This document shows, piece by piece, positions 8,138 to 17,799 of a stretch of 64,000 nucleotides of DNA. Within the stretch, counting starts at the first letter, position 1, and the number at the start of each line of letters is the position of its first letter. The DNA is from Fibrobacter succinogenes (GTDB lineage: Bacteria; Fibrobacterota; Fibrobacteria; Fibrobacterales; Fibrobacteraceae), in contig CADBHQ010000004.1 in NCBI GenBank assembly GCA_902794535.1, positions 142,414 to 206,413 of the forward strand, written 5' to 3'. Below the pieces are notes generated by a model, which saw nothing but the letters and a program-made list of their open reading frames with translations, ran no database searches and was not told the DNA's origin. Made by a program: the position numbers and the translations under genes.

Positions 8138-9511
8138 TTACTTGAGTCTCAGCTTTTTCTGGGCGTAAATGCTTTGACCACCGTTGCAAACGAAGGCGAA
8201 TACGCATACGATAAAGAAGGCTGGCAAAGTGTCAAATCCAAAAATCTCGGCACCAATGAAGATGGGTGCCAAGAGCGTGTTGGTCGCTCCGCCAAAGACG
8301 GCTGCGTAACCAAGGGCAGCTGCGAGCGGCAGGGGCACGCCTACCATGGCGGCTACCCAAGCGCCAAAGGTTGCTCCGATGGCGAACAACGGCGTGACTT
8401 CGCCGCCCTTGAACCCGACGGCAATTGTTGCAATCGTGAGTGCAAATTTCAGAATCCAGTCGCAGGCAAAAACCGTCGTGCCAACGGCGGCTCCGTTTGT
8501 AAAGCAGAAATCAATCAGGTTCGTGCCCAGGCCCGCATAGCGGCCCTGCCAGAACAACAGCAAAAGAAGGCTAATAGCGATGCCGACAAAGGCGATGCGC
8601 TTGAATGCATTTGGCAACTTGTTTGCGGCGAGATTCTTGGCGAGCGAAAGCAACTTGGCAAAACCGCCACCGACAATGCCGAAAAGAACACCGAGCAAAG
8701 CAAGTTTCAGTACAAATTGAATATTCAATCCGTTTTCATTCCACAGGAGTCCGGCGACATTCCAATCCGGGAAAAGCGTGCTCAAATCAACGGAGAACTT
8801 TTCAAGCCCGAGCATTTCGGAAACCTTGTAGGCTGTAAATGCCGCGACCGTTGCGGGGAGTAATGCCGACAGATTCAAGTAGCCCACAAGCAGAACTTCG
8901 AGCGCGAGCGCAATGGCGGCAAGCGGTGTCTGGAAAAGCCCGGCAAAGCCTGCGGCCATGCCTGCAATCAGCAGAATCTTGCTTGCGTTTTCAATATGAA
9001 TCTTTTTGCTGATGTTGTGCCCGAGAGTTGCGCCAATTTGAATCGCGACGCCTTCGCGGCCGGCGCTACCGCCGAACAAATGAGTAAGCCAAGTACTCAC
9101 CGCGACCATCGGGATCATGCGCAGCGGAATTTCGCTTTCTTTACCGTGGGCGACCCCGAAAACCATATCCATGCCGCGTTCGGTGCCTTTGCCAAATTTT
9201 TTGTAACCCAGTACAATCACAACACCAATCAAGGCGAGTCCCGGAATCCAGTAAAGCGGGTTGGCATCACGTACTGCGCTCACTGCCAAGAGCACCTGCC
9301 CAAAGAAAGCTGTAAGGGCTCCAACAATTGCACCTATGACAGCTGCAACAACCGTTAAAATCGGGAGCGATAGCCATTTTTGAACAAATGCGCGGATTCT
9401 TGCCTTCATTTGTTCTTTTGCCATTTGCATCATTTGCTCCTTCATTTCGGAGGACATGCTGGCGAATTGTTCCTTGAACTGGTTGTATTTGCCAAAATCT
9501 CTAAAATTCAT
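8138..9511 (-). CDS. CLC-family anion transporter, fluoride/proton-antiporter-like
   Basis: 457 residues with many membrane helices. CLC landmarks are GGSAGREGVAIQIGATLG (GREG at 151-154) and GFKGGEVTPLFAIGATFG (366-383). The KGGEVTPLF variant is, as I recall, characteristic of the CLC-F branch that exports fluoride rather than chloride, which is an inference. The first about 45 residues form a soluble Met/Lys/Gln-rich helix (MSSEMKEQMMQMAKEQMKAR), unusual for the family. A TAAATTTA box at 9533-9540 and an AAGGA precede the ATG. I saw no fluoride riboswitch in the 68-base divergent gap. Confidence 0.85.
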   Translation of the reverse strand: MNFRDFGKYNQFKEQFASMSSEMKEQMMQMAKEQMKARIRAFVQKWLSLPILTVVAAVIGAIVGALTAFFGQVLLAVSAVRDANPLYWIPGLALIGVVIVLGYKKFGKGTERGMDMVFGVAHGKESEIPLRMIPMVAVSTWLTHLFGGSAGREGVAIQIGATLGHNISKKIHIENASKILLIAGMAAGFAGLFQTPLAAIALALEVLLVGYLNLSALLPATVAAFTAYKVSEMLGLEKFSVDLSTLFPDWNVAGLLWNENGLNIQFVLKLALLGVLFGIVGGGFAKLLSLAKNLAANKLPNAFKRIAFVGIAISLLLLLFWQGRYAGLGTNLIDFCFTNGAAVGTTVFACDWILKFALTIATIAVGFKGGEVTPLFAIGATFGAWVAAMVGVPLPLAAALGYAAVFGGATNTLLAPIFIGAEIFGFDTLPAFFIVCVFAFVCNGGQSIYAQKKLRLK

Positions 9512-9532
9512 GGATAATCCTTGATTGCGCGG

Positions 9533-9540
9533 TAAATTTA
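9533..9540 (-). promoter_or_regulatory. -7-like box TAAATTTA before the CLC gene
   Basis: The box is 21 bases before the ATG at 9511, with an AAGGA Shine-Dalgarno sequence between. It is an example of the longer-leader class of promoters in this window and shares a 68-base divergent region with the promoter of the gene at 9580. Confidence 0.45.
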
Positions 9541-9567
9541 GAAATTTAGTCCGAAAAGCAGATTTAG

Positions 9568-9575
9568 TATATTTG
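9568..9575 (+). promoter_or_regulatory. -7-like box TATATTTG before the AlgJ/AlgX-like gene
   Basis: An exact TAnnTTTG match only 4 bases before the ATG at 9580, with no Shine-Dalgarno sequence. It predicts a leaderless transcript for the long plus-strand operon. Confidence 0.55.
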
Positions 9576-9579
9576 AAAT

Positions 9580-11556
9580 ATGAAATTGGAATCCCGCTCT
9601 AAAAAATTTTCATTGACTCAGATTTCTTTGGCGATGCTTTCGTCGTCGCTCTTGGTGGCAGCACTTTCTTCGTGCGCTTCGAACAAGCCTGATGCTAATG
9701 CGCCTGCGACCGAGAGCGTGTCTGCGGAGCGCCCGGCAGCACTTCCGCCTCAGCCTTCGACTCCGGTGACCGTATTTGAAATGAAGTTCCTGAGTGTAGA
9801 CAAGCAGGTGCGTGTGGTCAATAAGCCCACTCTTGCGGCGCTTGATTTTGCAGCGTATTTCAATAACCCGATTCGCCTGGCGGGCAAAGAAGAAAAGCCT
9901 GAAAACTATACGGGCAAAATGGCTTCGGCAAAGCTTGCAGAATATCCTTTCCCGATGCTGGATTCCCTTTCGGAATATGAACCTGCCGCTGTTGCGGGCC
10001 GTCAGCCTTTGGCTTGGGAACCGCTTGCGAAAATTCTATACGCACAGACCGGAAATGATTCGCTCTCGCAGATGTTGAATTCTATTGAAGCGGTCAAGTG
10101 GAACGAACCCGATGTATTCAGAGCCTTCCAGACGGTAACCCGCATGTGGGGCGTTCCTCTGAGCGATGGCTCGGTAGATTGGTGGGTCGAAGTGATGCCC
10201 GCTATGTGGACAGAACGTTCTGTGTTCTACGGCAAACTGAAGTTAAGCTCTACAGGTGAAACTGCTGAAATCCTGAATTATTATCTGACTGGCGAAATGA
10301 ACATTGACGACGCCATGAACTGGGCTCGTACATTGTCTTCTTACTGGTATCCGACTTTGAATACGGACTTGGAACCCCATACGGCTGGTGCGACCTGGGA
10401 AGGTGACAAGAATAGGCCTTTCGCTGTGATGCGCGGAAACCCGATGGGTACGCCGATGTGGGTTGCTTTTGAAGTGCCTGCTTTCCGCATGAATGATGAA
10501 GCCTTGCGCGCCAAGCGTACGGCAGATTCTTTGGCCGAAGCGGGTGAGGTGGTGCCGGTGAACCGTACGCTTGATACAAGTTCTGCTTTCAGGCTCGAAA
10601 CGCTTGCTTCGCTCGAAGGTACTTGCCCTGTGAATGCGGACACAAAAAAATTCCGCGATGCTCTTTCGAAAAAACTGAAGAAGCTTCCGAAGGAACAGAA
10701 CGCTTGGGCTGGTGGCGACATGCTTTGGTTTAGGCGCAATGCCAACTACCTGCTTGCCGATAAAATAACCAAGCAAGATTCCTTGCACAATCCGCTTCCG
10801 CGCTTGCTGGAACTCAAGAAGTATCTGGATTCCTTGAATGTGCAGCTCTTGGTGGTGCCGGTTCCGGTGAAAGAAGAAATTTACGGCGAACGCCTTGTCG
10901 AAGGTACTGCCGCTGACCTTTGCGTAAATCCTGCTGGTCGCGAATTTACTCGCGAAATGCTTGCCGCTGGGCTCGACGTGCTTGATCTTTACCCGGCTCT
11001 GATGGCTGCCAAATCGGGCGATGAACCTCCGCATTACAGCTACCAACGCTACGATACGCACTGGTCCTTGCCTGGCATGCTTGCTGCCATGGAACTCTTG
11101 GCTAGCCGCGTGACTCAGTATTCTTGGTACGCCGAATCGGGAGCACAACCTGGTTCGCTTAATCTGCAAGAAACGCAAACGGTGCGAGAAGGCGATCTCG
11201 TGGCGCATTTGCCTGATGCTGAAAAGTCCAAATATGCGGCAGATACTTTGCCTGCGATGAAAATCTTCAAGGGTACCGAAGCTTACAAGGGCGGCAAGAA
11301 TTCGCCGATTCTCTTGATGGGAGATTCCTTTACGGGCGTGTTTGAATCGGTCGACCAGAAATCGGGCGGCCCGGGCTCGCTCTTGGCTTACGCGACAGGG
11401 CTTGACGTGCAGGTGCTTACTAGCTGGGGCGGCGGCCCGGGCGTTTATCACCGCATGATGAAAATGAAGAAGGATATGCAGAGCAAGCGCCTCGTGATTT
11501 ACATGATGACGGCTCGCGACTTCTGGCAGTCTCCCATGGAGTGGGATGCTCTCTAA
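9580..11556 (+). CDS. AlgJ/AlgX-like SGNH O-acetyltransferase lipoprotein
   Basis: 658 residues with a lipoprotein-like leader (VAALSSC). The last about 290 residues carry the AlgJ/AlgX pattern: LLVVPVPVKEEIYGE, YDTHWSLPGMLAA (Asp492, His494) and ILLMGDSFTGVF (Ser583), then RDFW near the end. In alginate-type systems this periplasmic Ser-His-Asp protein takes acetyl groups delivered by an AlgI MBOAT protein and transfers them to polysaccharide. The first about 370 residues are an extra region I do not recognise. The next gene overlaps the end by 11 bases. An AlgI-type gene is at 1357. Catalytic residues are seen; substrate is unknown. Confidence 0.8.
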   Translation: MKLESRSKKFSLTQISLAMLSSSLLVAALSSCASNKPDANAPATESVSAERPAALPPQPSTPVTVFEMKFLSVDKQVRVVNKPTLAALDFAAYFNNPIRLAGKEEKPENYTGKMASAKLAEYPFPMLDSLSEYEPAAVAGRQPLAWEPLAKILYAQTGNDSLSQMLNSIEAVKWNEPDVFRAFQTVTRMWGVPLSDGSVDWWVEVMPAMWTERSVFYGKLKLSSTGETAEILNYYLTGEMNIDDAMNWARTLSSYWYPTLNTDLEPHTAGATWEGDKNRPFAVMRGNPMGTPMWVAFEVPAFRMNDEALRAKRTADSLAEAGEVVPVNRTLDTSSAFRLETLASLEGTCPVNADTKKFRDALSKKLKKLPKEQNAWAGGDMLWFRRNANYLLADKITKQDSLHNPLPRLLELKKYLDSLNVQLLVVPVPVKEEIYGERLVEGTAADLCVNPAGREFTREMLAAGLDVLDLYPALMAAKSGDEPPHYSYQRYDTHWSLPGMLAAMELLASRVTQYSWYAESGAQPGSLNLQETQTVREGDLVAHLPDAEKSKYAADTLPAMKIFKGTEAYKGGKNSPILLMGDSFTGVFESVDQKSGGPGSLLAYATGLDVQVLTSWGGGPGVYHRMMKMKKDMQSKRLVIYMMTARDFWQSPMEWDAL

Positions 11557-12292
11557 ATTATCGCGTCTTGCAAAGCGCCTGTTCTGGCCGGTGCTAATCG
11601 TCGTTTTTGCGGCGTCGTTAGCGCTAGTGCTCTGGAGTGGGCGTGCCGAGACCATGGGCTTTCGCGATGCGGCGTGTTCTTTTGAAGACCGCATGCCAGG
11701 TTGCCTCGATTCGCTTGAACTCTGGAATGGGGGACTTGCGTATTTCGACAGTTCGCTTGCGACTACCGGCGATACTTTGTGGAGCCTGAAAAGTTTGCTC
11801 TGGACGTATTGGGACCTTGAATTTGCGGGCGCAGGTGATGCTGCCGTTTCCGCCGAAGCGATTCTCCCGCTGCATGTGCTGCAAATGAAAAAGTCCGGCT
11901 GCATGGGCCTTTCTTGGCTAGCGATGATGCTTGCCGAAGCGCGGAACTTGCCACTTTCTGTCATCATGCTCCCGGGACATGTGTTCCTGCGCTACGGCGT
12001 GGATTCTTCAACGGCAATCAATCTGGAACCCAACCGCGAAGGCTATAGCTATACCGACGCCGAGTACCGCGAAAAGTACAAGGCTGGCCCCTGGACTGGG
12101 CTTGAATTCAAACCGCTTACGCCCTCGCAGTTTGTGGGACTCGCCGCTTTCAACATGGGAAATCTGTACTTAGACAGCGATTTACGACGTGCGCTCACTT
12201 GGTATCGCATGGCCGAGGAGTTCTTTTCGGAATATCCGGGCATCAAGGCCAACCAAGAGATTGCTAAAAGCCGCTTACCAGACCATTTGTAA
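11546..12292 (+). CDS. SirB1/transglutaminase-like exported or membrane-anchored protein
   Basis: 248 residues with one N-terminal membrane segment (about 13-30) and no clear signal cleavage site. The segment SGCMGLSWLAMMLAEARNLPL (Cys119) followed by IMLPGHVFLRY (His145) and AINLEPN (about 158-163) matches the Cys-His-Asp/Asn layout of the SirB1/transglutaminase-like group. The end (AAFNMGNLYLDSDLRRALTWYRMAEEF) resembles a TPR helix pair, as in SirB1 proteins. Some family members are peptidases and others have unknown activity. The start lies inside the end of the AlgJ/X-like gene (11-base overlap), which implies coupled expression and a common periplasmic role. Confidence 0.65.
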   Translation: MLSKLSRLAKRLFWPVLIVVFAASLALVLWSGRAETMGFRDAACSFEDRMPGCLDSLELWNGGLAYFDSSLATTGDTLWSLKSLLWTYWDLEFAGAGDAAVSAEAILPLHVLQMKKSGCMGLSWLAMMLAEARNLPLSVIMLPGHVFLRYGVDSSTAINLEPNREGYSYTDAEYREKYKAGPWTGLEFKPLTPSQFVGLAAFNMGNLYLDSDLRRALTWYRMAEEFFSEYPGIKANQEIAKSRLPDHL

Positions 12293-12315
12293 GCGAATTT
12301 TGGACTCGAAATTGC

Positions 12316-12323
12316 TATTTTTA
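12316..12323 (+). promoter_or_regulatory. -7-like box TATTTTTA before the first tandem lipoprotein
   Basis: It lies 4 bases before the ATG at 12328 with no Shine-Dalgarno sequence, in the 35-base gap after the transglutaminase-like gene. It probably gives the lipoprotein trio its own leaderless promoter. Confidence 0.5.
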
Positions 12324-12327
12324 GCAA

Positions 12328-15072
12328 ATGCGGGTCATTTTTTTATTATTGACATCTTTGCTTTTTTTCGCATGCTCTCTTGATGGCAATTCGACTTCGG
12401 GGAGTGCGTTTCTCGATTTTTCTGACGATGATTTAGAGGGAATGGTTCGCGTATCCGCATCAAATGCGAATTCTTTGCTTGGAACCAATGACACGAATGC
12501 GAATGTAGAAGAACGCCCGCGGATGAGGGTGAAAATTGACTACTCGTTTTCGATGGGTAAGCATGAAGTCACGTGCGGTGAATTTAATTCCTTGATGAAA
12601 TCGCAGGGCTTGACTCTTTCTTGTGAAAACAAAAAAATGCCGGCGACGGACTTGACGTACTACGATGCCGTTTTGTACGCCAATGAAAAAAGCAAGAAAG
12701 CGCACATGGATACGGTGTATACCTATACGAGCAAACAGGTCGATGGAAATGGTCACTGTACTTTCTTGGAAGGCTTTAATTTCCATGCCGATGTAGATGC
12801 TTACCGTTTGCCGACTGAAGCGGAATGGGTCTTGGTGGCTGGCCGTGATTGGAATCCGCAAAATAGCTGGAATGCTGAAAATTCTCAATACAAGTTGCAT
12901 GAAGTTTGCTCCAAGAATGACGATTCTAGCAGTTTTTGCGACTTAGCCGGCAATGCCATGGAATGGGTCAATGACTGGCTCGGATTCTTTAGGGATACAA
13001 CCATTTACAATTATGCCGGATCTCCCGATGGCGGAAACCTGGGCAAGAGAATTGTGAAAGGTGGTAGCTATCGCCACATGCCGTCGGCCATGAATTTGTA
13101 TAGCCGTACCGATGTCTATACCGTGACTTCTTCGACTCGTGCCGAATATGTCGGTTTCCGTTTGGCTTATGGCTCGATTCCTGATGCGGTCTGGATGGGC
13201 TATAATGGCCTGGTGAATTCCAAACGCGTGATTTCGTTAGTGAATCAGCGTACGTTAAAATCGATTTTGGGGTCATACAAAATTATTCTCGCGTTTAGAA
13301 ACAATCTAAACAGCGCTCTCGATTACTTGAATTATTCTTCTGGGACGATTTATACCGCAGAAATTGCAGATGGTGTTGATGTGTATCATCCGGAAATTTC
13401 TCCCAATGGACGTTATGTCGCCTACAGTACAGGCTTGGAAGGCGTGTCCGGCAGCTCGGCGATTTATGTCAGAATGCTTTCGTTGTCAGAGAATTATCTT
13501 AACAAGTTAGATGTCAAGAATGCCGCGATTCCGCGTTGGCGTGTTTTGCCCAATGGCGATACCGTGATTGTTTATGTGACCGATGCCGGAAATAATAAAG
13601 ATGAAACTTCGTTCAAGAAGGCTTCTACTTGGCAGGTTACGTTCATGAAGGGCCGCTTTGGAAAACCGCAAAAAATCATGGATGGTGCCTATCATGACGG
13701 AATCAGTGTTGACAATCGATTGGCGGTATCAGGGGCGCGCTTGCTTCGTGCAAAGATTGCAGATTCCAATTCTACTGTGAAGAATGCTAAAGATACGCTC
13801 TTGTATAACGGCGAACAGGCTTGCAATGTGTCGCTTGCACAAGACGGTTCCAAGAAAATTCTGTTCTTGGATTTTGGCGGAAAAACGGGCCGGAAGTTTG
13901 TGGGAGAATCGTATGGAGTCCATGAACGTCTGTTAGTGATGGATAGCACGGGTAAACTCATTCAGTCTGTGAAGTCTCCGGATGGTTATTCGTTTGATCA
14001 TAGCGAATGGGTTCATGGTCGTTCTGACCTTGCGGTGGTATCTTTGGCCGATGCCAATGGCATGCATAAGAAAATTGCCTTGGTGAACTTGACTGACAGC
14101 AGCATTGTGGATTTGGTGGAAGGTGATGACTTGTGGCAACCCAGCTTGTGGGTTCCTGAAGCTTTTGACAGATCCAAGATTGAGGTAGACGAAGATAGCG
14201 CCGGTGTGTATATGCATGAAGGCGACAACCTTGAAGGCATTTACATGCGCTACAATATGGAATTGCTGTGGCGGTATCGTGATACGGCAAGCGTGGTTGT
14301 GTTAGGTTCTTCTCGTCCGTTGCTTTCTATTTCGCCCAAATTCTTTGGCAAAAAGTACTTTACCATCAATTTGGCACAAACGCCTAATTCCATATACATG
14401 TCGAGGGATTATTTGGACAACTATATATTCCCCCATGTAAAAAACTTGAAGTACATTATTCTGTCTTTAGATATCGATTTGTGGTACAAGGACAAAGACG
14501 AAAATTTCTTTGAAAGCGAATACAAACAGTATGCCGGCTATGTCTATGATAAGAATCATGATTATTGGAAAGACGGATATCCGCAGGGTTTGATGGAATG
14601 TACTGCCAATTATCTTTCGGTCGAAGGGGAAGCGTACTATTTGGATGAACGAGGCCTTTATACGGGCTCGAAATGCAAGGCATGGGGAGATGTTAAAATC
14701 GAATTGGATTCCATGTTTTTCGACGAACATCCGGAAGCTCTTGAAAATTCCATGAACGTGCTGAAGGATATTCTTCAAAAGGCCGAAGATAGGGAAATTT
14801 TTGTGGTGGGCGTTATTTTCCCGCAGAACCCCAAATACAAGGAAACAGGTGCCTTTGGTCGCTATGGTATGCGTAGAAGCCTTGCCAAAGAAGTGATTGC
14901 AGAATTGAAGGATATGCAAAAAACGTATCCGCATTTTAGAGTCTTTGACCAGAATAAAATGGGTGACCACGATTATGCAGACGAAAAGGCTGGGGATACA
15001 GACCATCTGTGCATTAAAGGGGCCTCTCAGATATCTACACGACTTTATGAGTTCATAAAGACCTTGAGGTAA
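12328..15072 (+). CDS. TIGR02171-type lipoprotein, tandem copy 1
   Basis: 914 residues with a lipoprotein signal (FFACS). Three regions can be told apart. Residues about 45-290 have the sulfatase-modifying-factor fold: FSMGKHEVTCGEFNSLM, YRLPTEAEWVLVA, DLAGNAMEWVNDWLG, VKGGSYRH, YVGFRLAYG. Residues about 330-620 look like a TolB-type propeller (YHPEISPNGRYVAYSTGLEG, DHSEW). Residues about 650-914 resemble an SGNH hydrolase: VVLGSSR (Ser662) near the start and TDHLCIKGA (Asp892, His893) near the end. Fibrobacter has a paralogous family of about 900-residue lipoproteins of unknown function, which I recall as TIGR02171. The SGNH reading is my inference. Confidence 0.8.
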   Translation: MRVIFLLLTSLLFFACSLDGNSTSGSAFLDFSDDDLEGMVRVSASNANSLLGTNDTNANVEERPRMRVKIDYSFSMGKHEVTCGEFNSLMKSQGLTLSCENKKMPATDLTYYDAVLYANEKSKKAHMDTVYTYTSKQVDGNGHCTFLEGFNFHADVDAYRLPTEAEWVLVAGRDWNPQNSWNAENSQYKLHEVCSKNDDSSSFCDLAGNAMEWVNDWLGFFRDTTIYNYAGSPDGGNLGKRIVKGGSYRHMPSAMNLYSRTDVYTVTSSTRAEYVGFRLAYGSIPDAVWMGYNGLVNSKRVISLVNQRTLKSILGSYKIILAFRNNLNSALDYLNYSSGTIYTAEIADGVDVYHPEISPNGRYVAYSTGLEGVSGSSAIYVRMLSLSENYLNKLDVKNAAIPRWRVLPNGDTVIVYVTDAGNNKDETSFKKASTWQVTFMKGRFGKPQKIMDGAYHDGISVDNRLAVSGARLLRAKIADSNSTVKNAKDTLLYNGEQACNVSLAQDGSKKILFLDFGGKTGRKFVGESYGVHERLLVMDSTGKLIQSVKSPDGYSFDHSEWVHGRSDLAVVSLADANGMHKKIALVNLTDSSIVDLVEGDDLWQPSLWVPEAFDRSKIEVDEDSAGVYMHEGDNLEGIYMRYNMELLWRYRDTASVVVLGSSRPLLSISPKFFGKKYFTINLAQTPNSIYMSRDYLDNYIFPHVKNLKYIILSLDIDLWYKDKDENFFESEYKQYAGYVYDKNHDYWKDGYPQGLMECTANYLSVEGEAYYLDERGLYTGSKCKAWGDVKIELDSMFFDEHPEALENSMNVLKDILQKAEDREIFVVGVIFPQNPKYKETGAFGRYGMRRSLAKEVIAELKDMQKTYPHFRVFDQNKMGDHDYADEKAGDTDHLCIKGASQISTRLYEFIKTLR

Positions 15073-17796
15073 ATGATGAATAGGATGCTTTTGTTGTTGC
15101 TGCTCGGCGCGCTTTTTGCGGCCTGCTCCAATTCTGAAAGTGTATATTCACAACAAAATTCAGGGTCAGCTCTTGAAGTGGATTCCCTTGAAGGCATGCT
15201 TGCTGTTCGCATGGAACAGAAGAATCTTGTGCTGGGTTCAAACGATAATGCGACAAAAACTAACGAACGTCCGCAAATGAGCGTGTCGCTACAGTACGAT
15301 TTTTCGATTGGCAAACATGAGGTGACTTGCGGCGAATACAATTCCTTGATGAAATCGGTCGGAACTTTGCTGGATTGTGAAGGCGATAATGTCCCGGCAA
15401 CTAATGTGACGTATTATGATGCGGTCTTGTTTGCGAATGCGCGCAGCAAGGCGGAAGGCTTTGATTCGGTGTACGCGTATACGGCAGCCTCTTTTGATGC
15501 GGAAAAGCATTGCACCAATTTGGAAGGCTTTGCTTATCACCCCGAAAAGCAGGGGTATCGCTTGCCGACCGAAGCGGAATGGGTTTATGTCGCTGGCCTG
15601 AATTGGAATCAGGCTTCGGGCTGGACTGCCGATAATTCTGATTACAAATTGCACGATGTTTGTGCGTTTGCTTCGGCAGACAATGAAGCCTGTGACCTTT
15701 TAGGAAATGCGATGGAATGGGTCAACGACTGGTTGGGCAATTTCCGAGATACGATAGTGGTGAATTACGTGGGCGCACCCGATGGCGGCTCGCTTGGCCA
15801 GCGTGTGGTGAAAGGCGGAAGCTTCCGCAATGAGGCTCGTTCCGTAGCGCTTTATTCCCGTGGTGATGTCTATATGGTGACGTCTTCGACTCGCGCCAAT
15901 TATGTCGGCTTTAGACTTGCTTTTGGTGTGATTCCTGATGCGCTATGGATGGGCTCCGACGGTAAGGTTGCTGAAAATAGGGTGGTTCCTTTGGCTGGAA
16001 CTTCGACGGTTCGGTCTGTGGTCGGTACGAATCGCAGCAAGTTGGTGTTCCGGAATGACCTCACGAAAAATCTTGCCTACATCGATTATGCGGGTGGCTC
16101 TCTTTCAGTGATTGAAATTGCGGATACCTTGGATGCTTACCATCCTGAAATTTCGCCGGATGGACAGAAGGTGGCGTTCTGTACTGGGCTTGAAGGGGTT
16201 GCTGGCAAATCGTCGCTTTACGTTCGCGACTTGAATGCTGAGGGCTCGAACCTTGTAAAGCTTGATGTCAAGAGTGCGGCGATACCGCGTTGGCGAGTGC
16301 TTGAAAATGGCGACACCGCAATCGTATATGTGAGCGATGCCGGAAACAACAAGAATGAGTCTGATTTCAAGGCGACCTCGACATGGCAGGTGACTTTTGC
16401 GAATGGAAAATTCGGAAAACCGCAGAAATTGTTTGATGGCGCGTATCATGGCGGCCTGAGCGAAGACGGCTCTTTGGCGGTAACAGGTGCTCGGCTCCTT
16501 CGCGCACGAGTGGGCAAATCTAGCGCAATCTGGTACAACGAAGAACAGGCGTGCAATGCCTCGCTTGCGTCGGATAGCTCCAAGCGAACTTTGTTCCTTG
16601 ATTTTGGCAGCAAGACCGGGCGTGATTTTGTGGGCGAAAAATACGGAACGCATGAACGGATTCTTGTGGCAGACAGTACGGGCAAATTGATTCAGTCTGT
16701 TGCAGCTCCGGCGGGTTATGCATTTGATCATAGTGAATGGGTCAAGCATTCCGGCAAACTGGCGATAGTAACGTTTACGAATGCGAGCGGTGCGCATACA
16801 AAGATTGCTCTTGTCAATCTGGAAGACAATAGCTTTATAGAACTTGCCGAAGGCGACGAACTCTGGCACCCTTGTTTTTGGTTTAAAGAAAGTTTTGTTC
16901 CCGAAGACGATATGCTGTTAGATTTGGATAGTGCCGGCGTGTACTATGTAGAAGGGCAAAGTTGGGACCATCAGGTCATGAGTATCAAGATGAGTCTCTT
17001 CTGGAAAAACATAAACAGTATCGAAATCTTGGGCGTAGGTAGTTCCCGAATAGAAGACGGTTTGATTCCCTTGAATGTTACGGCGGGAAAGACTCTCAAT
17101 ATGGGACATCCCGGAAATGATTTGAATGCGGCTCTCTATGTCGCTGAAAACTATGGCTTGCTCCATTTGCCCAAATTGAAAGCGGTCGTTGTCTCGCTGG
17201 ATATTGATTTGTGGCAGGTGACAACGGAATACACGCATGAAATGTTTGATGTAACACCAGGCTTTGTGTACGATGCAAATCATCAATTCTGGAAAGACGA
17301 AATCCCGTATGCTTTTGTCGATGCCGTGAATAACGCTATGGTTGGTGGCGATGCTTATGCAACCTATTATAAAACGATGGGCTTTGCAGCGAATCTGTCT
17401 GGTTCTTGGGGCAATCCTGATGTTGAAAAGGATTCGACTTGGCAATATGTTTTGCCGACTGCGATAGAATGGAACTTGGAACGCTTGAAGTTGTTTGTCG
17501 AAAAGGCAAAAGAGAAAAATGTTGCTGTTGTTGGCATTATCTTCCCGCAGAATCCGGGATATCGCAATACAGGCGCATGGGGACGTTACGGCCCGACAAG
17601 AACCGTCGCGAAAAAAACTTTGAAATCTTTGGAACAGTTGGAAGCATCCCATTCGAATTTTATATTGCTCAATGAAAATAAAATGGGAAACCACGATTAT
17701 TCAGATGAAATGGCTATCAATACAGATCATCTGAGCGAATTGGGCGCTCGTCAATTGACCGAAAGATTGGATTCACTTTTAAAGGAAATGGATTAA
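15073..17796 (+). CDS. TIGR02171-type lipoprotein, tandem copy 2
   Basis: 907 residues with lipoprotein signal ALFAACS. The start codon directly follows the previous stop, with two ATGs in a row. The order of parts is as in copy 1: sulfatase-modifying-factor fold (FSIGKHEVTCGEYNSLM, YRLPTEAEWVYVAG, LGNAMEWVNDWLG, VKGGSFRN), a propeller part (YHPEISPDGQKVAF, FDHSEWVK), and an SGNH-like end (LGVGSSRIEDG, TDHLSELGARQL). The middle part is nearly identical to copy 3, including at the DNA level, whereas the C-terminal part differs strongly. The Cys pair needed by real formylglycine-generating enzymes is not seen, so the first part is probably a binding domain. Function unknown. Confidence 0.8.
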   Translation: MMNRMLLLLLLGALFAACSNSESVYSQQNSGSALEVDSLEGMLAVRMEQKNLVLGSNDNATKTNERPQMSVSLQYDFSIGKHEVTCGEYNSLMKSVGTLLDCEGDNVPATNVTYYDAVLFANARSKAEGFDSVYAYTAASFDAEKHCTNLEGFAYHPEKQGYRLPTEAEWVYVAGLNWNQASGWTADNSDYKLHDVCAFASADNEACDLLGNAMEWVNDWLGNFRDTIVVNYVGAPDGGSLGQRVVKGGSFRNEARSVALYSRGDVYMVTSSTRANYVGFRLAFGVIPDALWMGSDGKVAENRVVPLAGTSTVRSVVGTNRSKLVFRNDLTKNLAYIDYAGGSLSVIEIADTLDAYHPEISPDGQKVAFCTGLEGVAGKSSLYVRDLNAEGSNLVKLDVKSAAIPRWRVLENGDTAIVYVSDAGNNKNESDFKATSTWQVTFANGKFGKPQKLFDGAYHGGLSEDGSLAVTGARLLRARVGKSSAIWYNEEQACNASLASDSSKRTLFLDFGSKTGRDFVGEKYGTHERILVADSTGKLIQSVAAPAGYAFDHSEWVKHSGKLAIVTFTNASGAHTKIALVNLEDNSFIELAEGDELWHPCFWFKESFVPEDDMLLDLDSAGVYYVEGQSWDHQVMSIKMSLFWKNINSIEILGVGSSRIEDGLIPLNVTAGKTLNMGHPGNDLNAALYVAENYGLLHLPKLKAVVVSLDIDLWQVTTEYTHEMFDVTPGFVYDANHQFWKDEIPYAFVDAVNNAMVGGDAYATYYKTMGFAANLSGSWGNPDVEKDSTWQYVLPTAIEWNLERLKLFVEKAKEKNVAVVGIIFPQNPGYRNTGAWGRYGPTRTVAKKTLKSLEQLEASHSNFILLNENKMGNHDYSDEMAINTDHLSELGARQLTERLDSLLKEMD

Positions 17797-17799
17797 AAA

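Noticed and set aside
9512..9579. A fluoride riboswitch before the CLC-F-like gene.
   Set aside because: The 68-base gap is A/T-rich and lacks the conserved GG-GAUGG and CUGAUG-type elements.
10243..11967. A 574-codon antisense ORF opposite the AlgJ/AlgX-like gene.
   Set aside because: Composition is Arg/His/Ser-rich with no motif, and the plus-strand gene has conserved catalytic motifs.
12328..13190. True formylglycine-generating enzyme activity for the tandem lipoproteins.
   Set aside because: The fold motifs are there, but the active-site Cys pair expected in bacterial formylglycine-generating enzymes is not seen, and no sulfatase gene is near.
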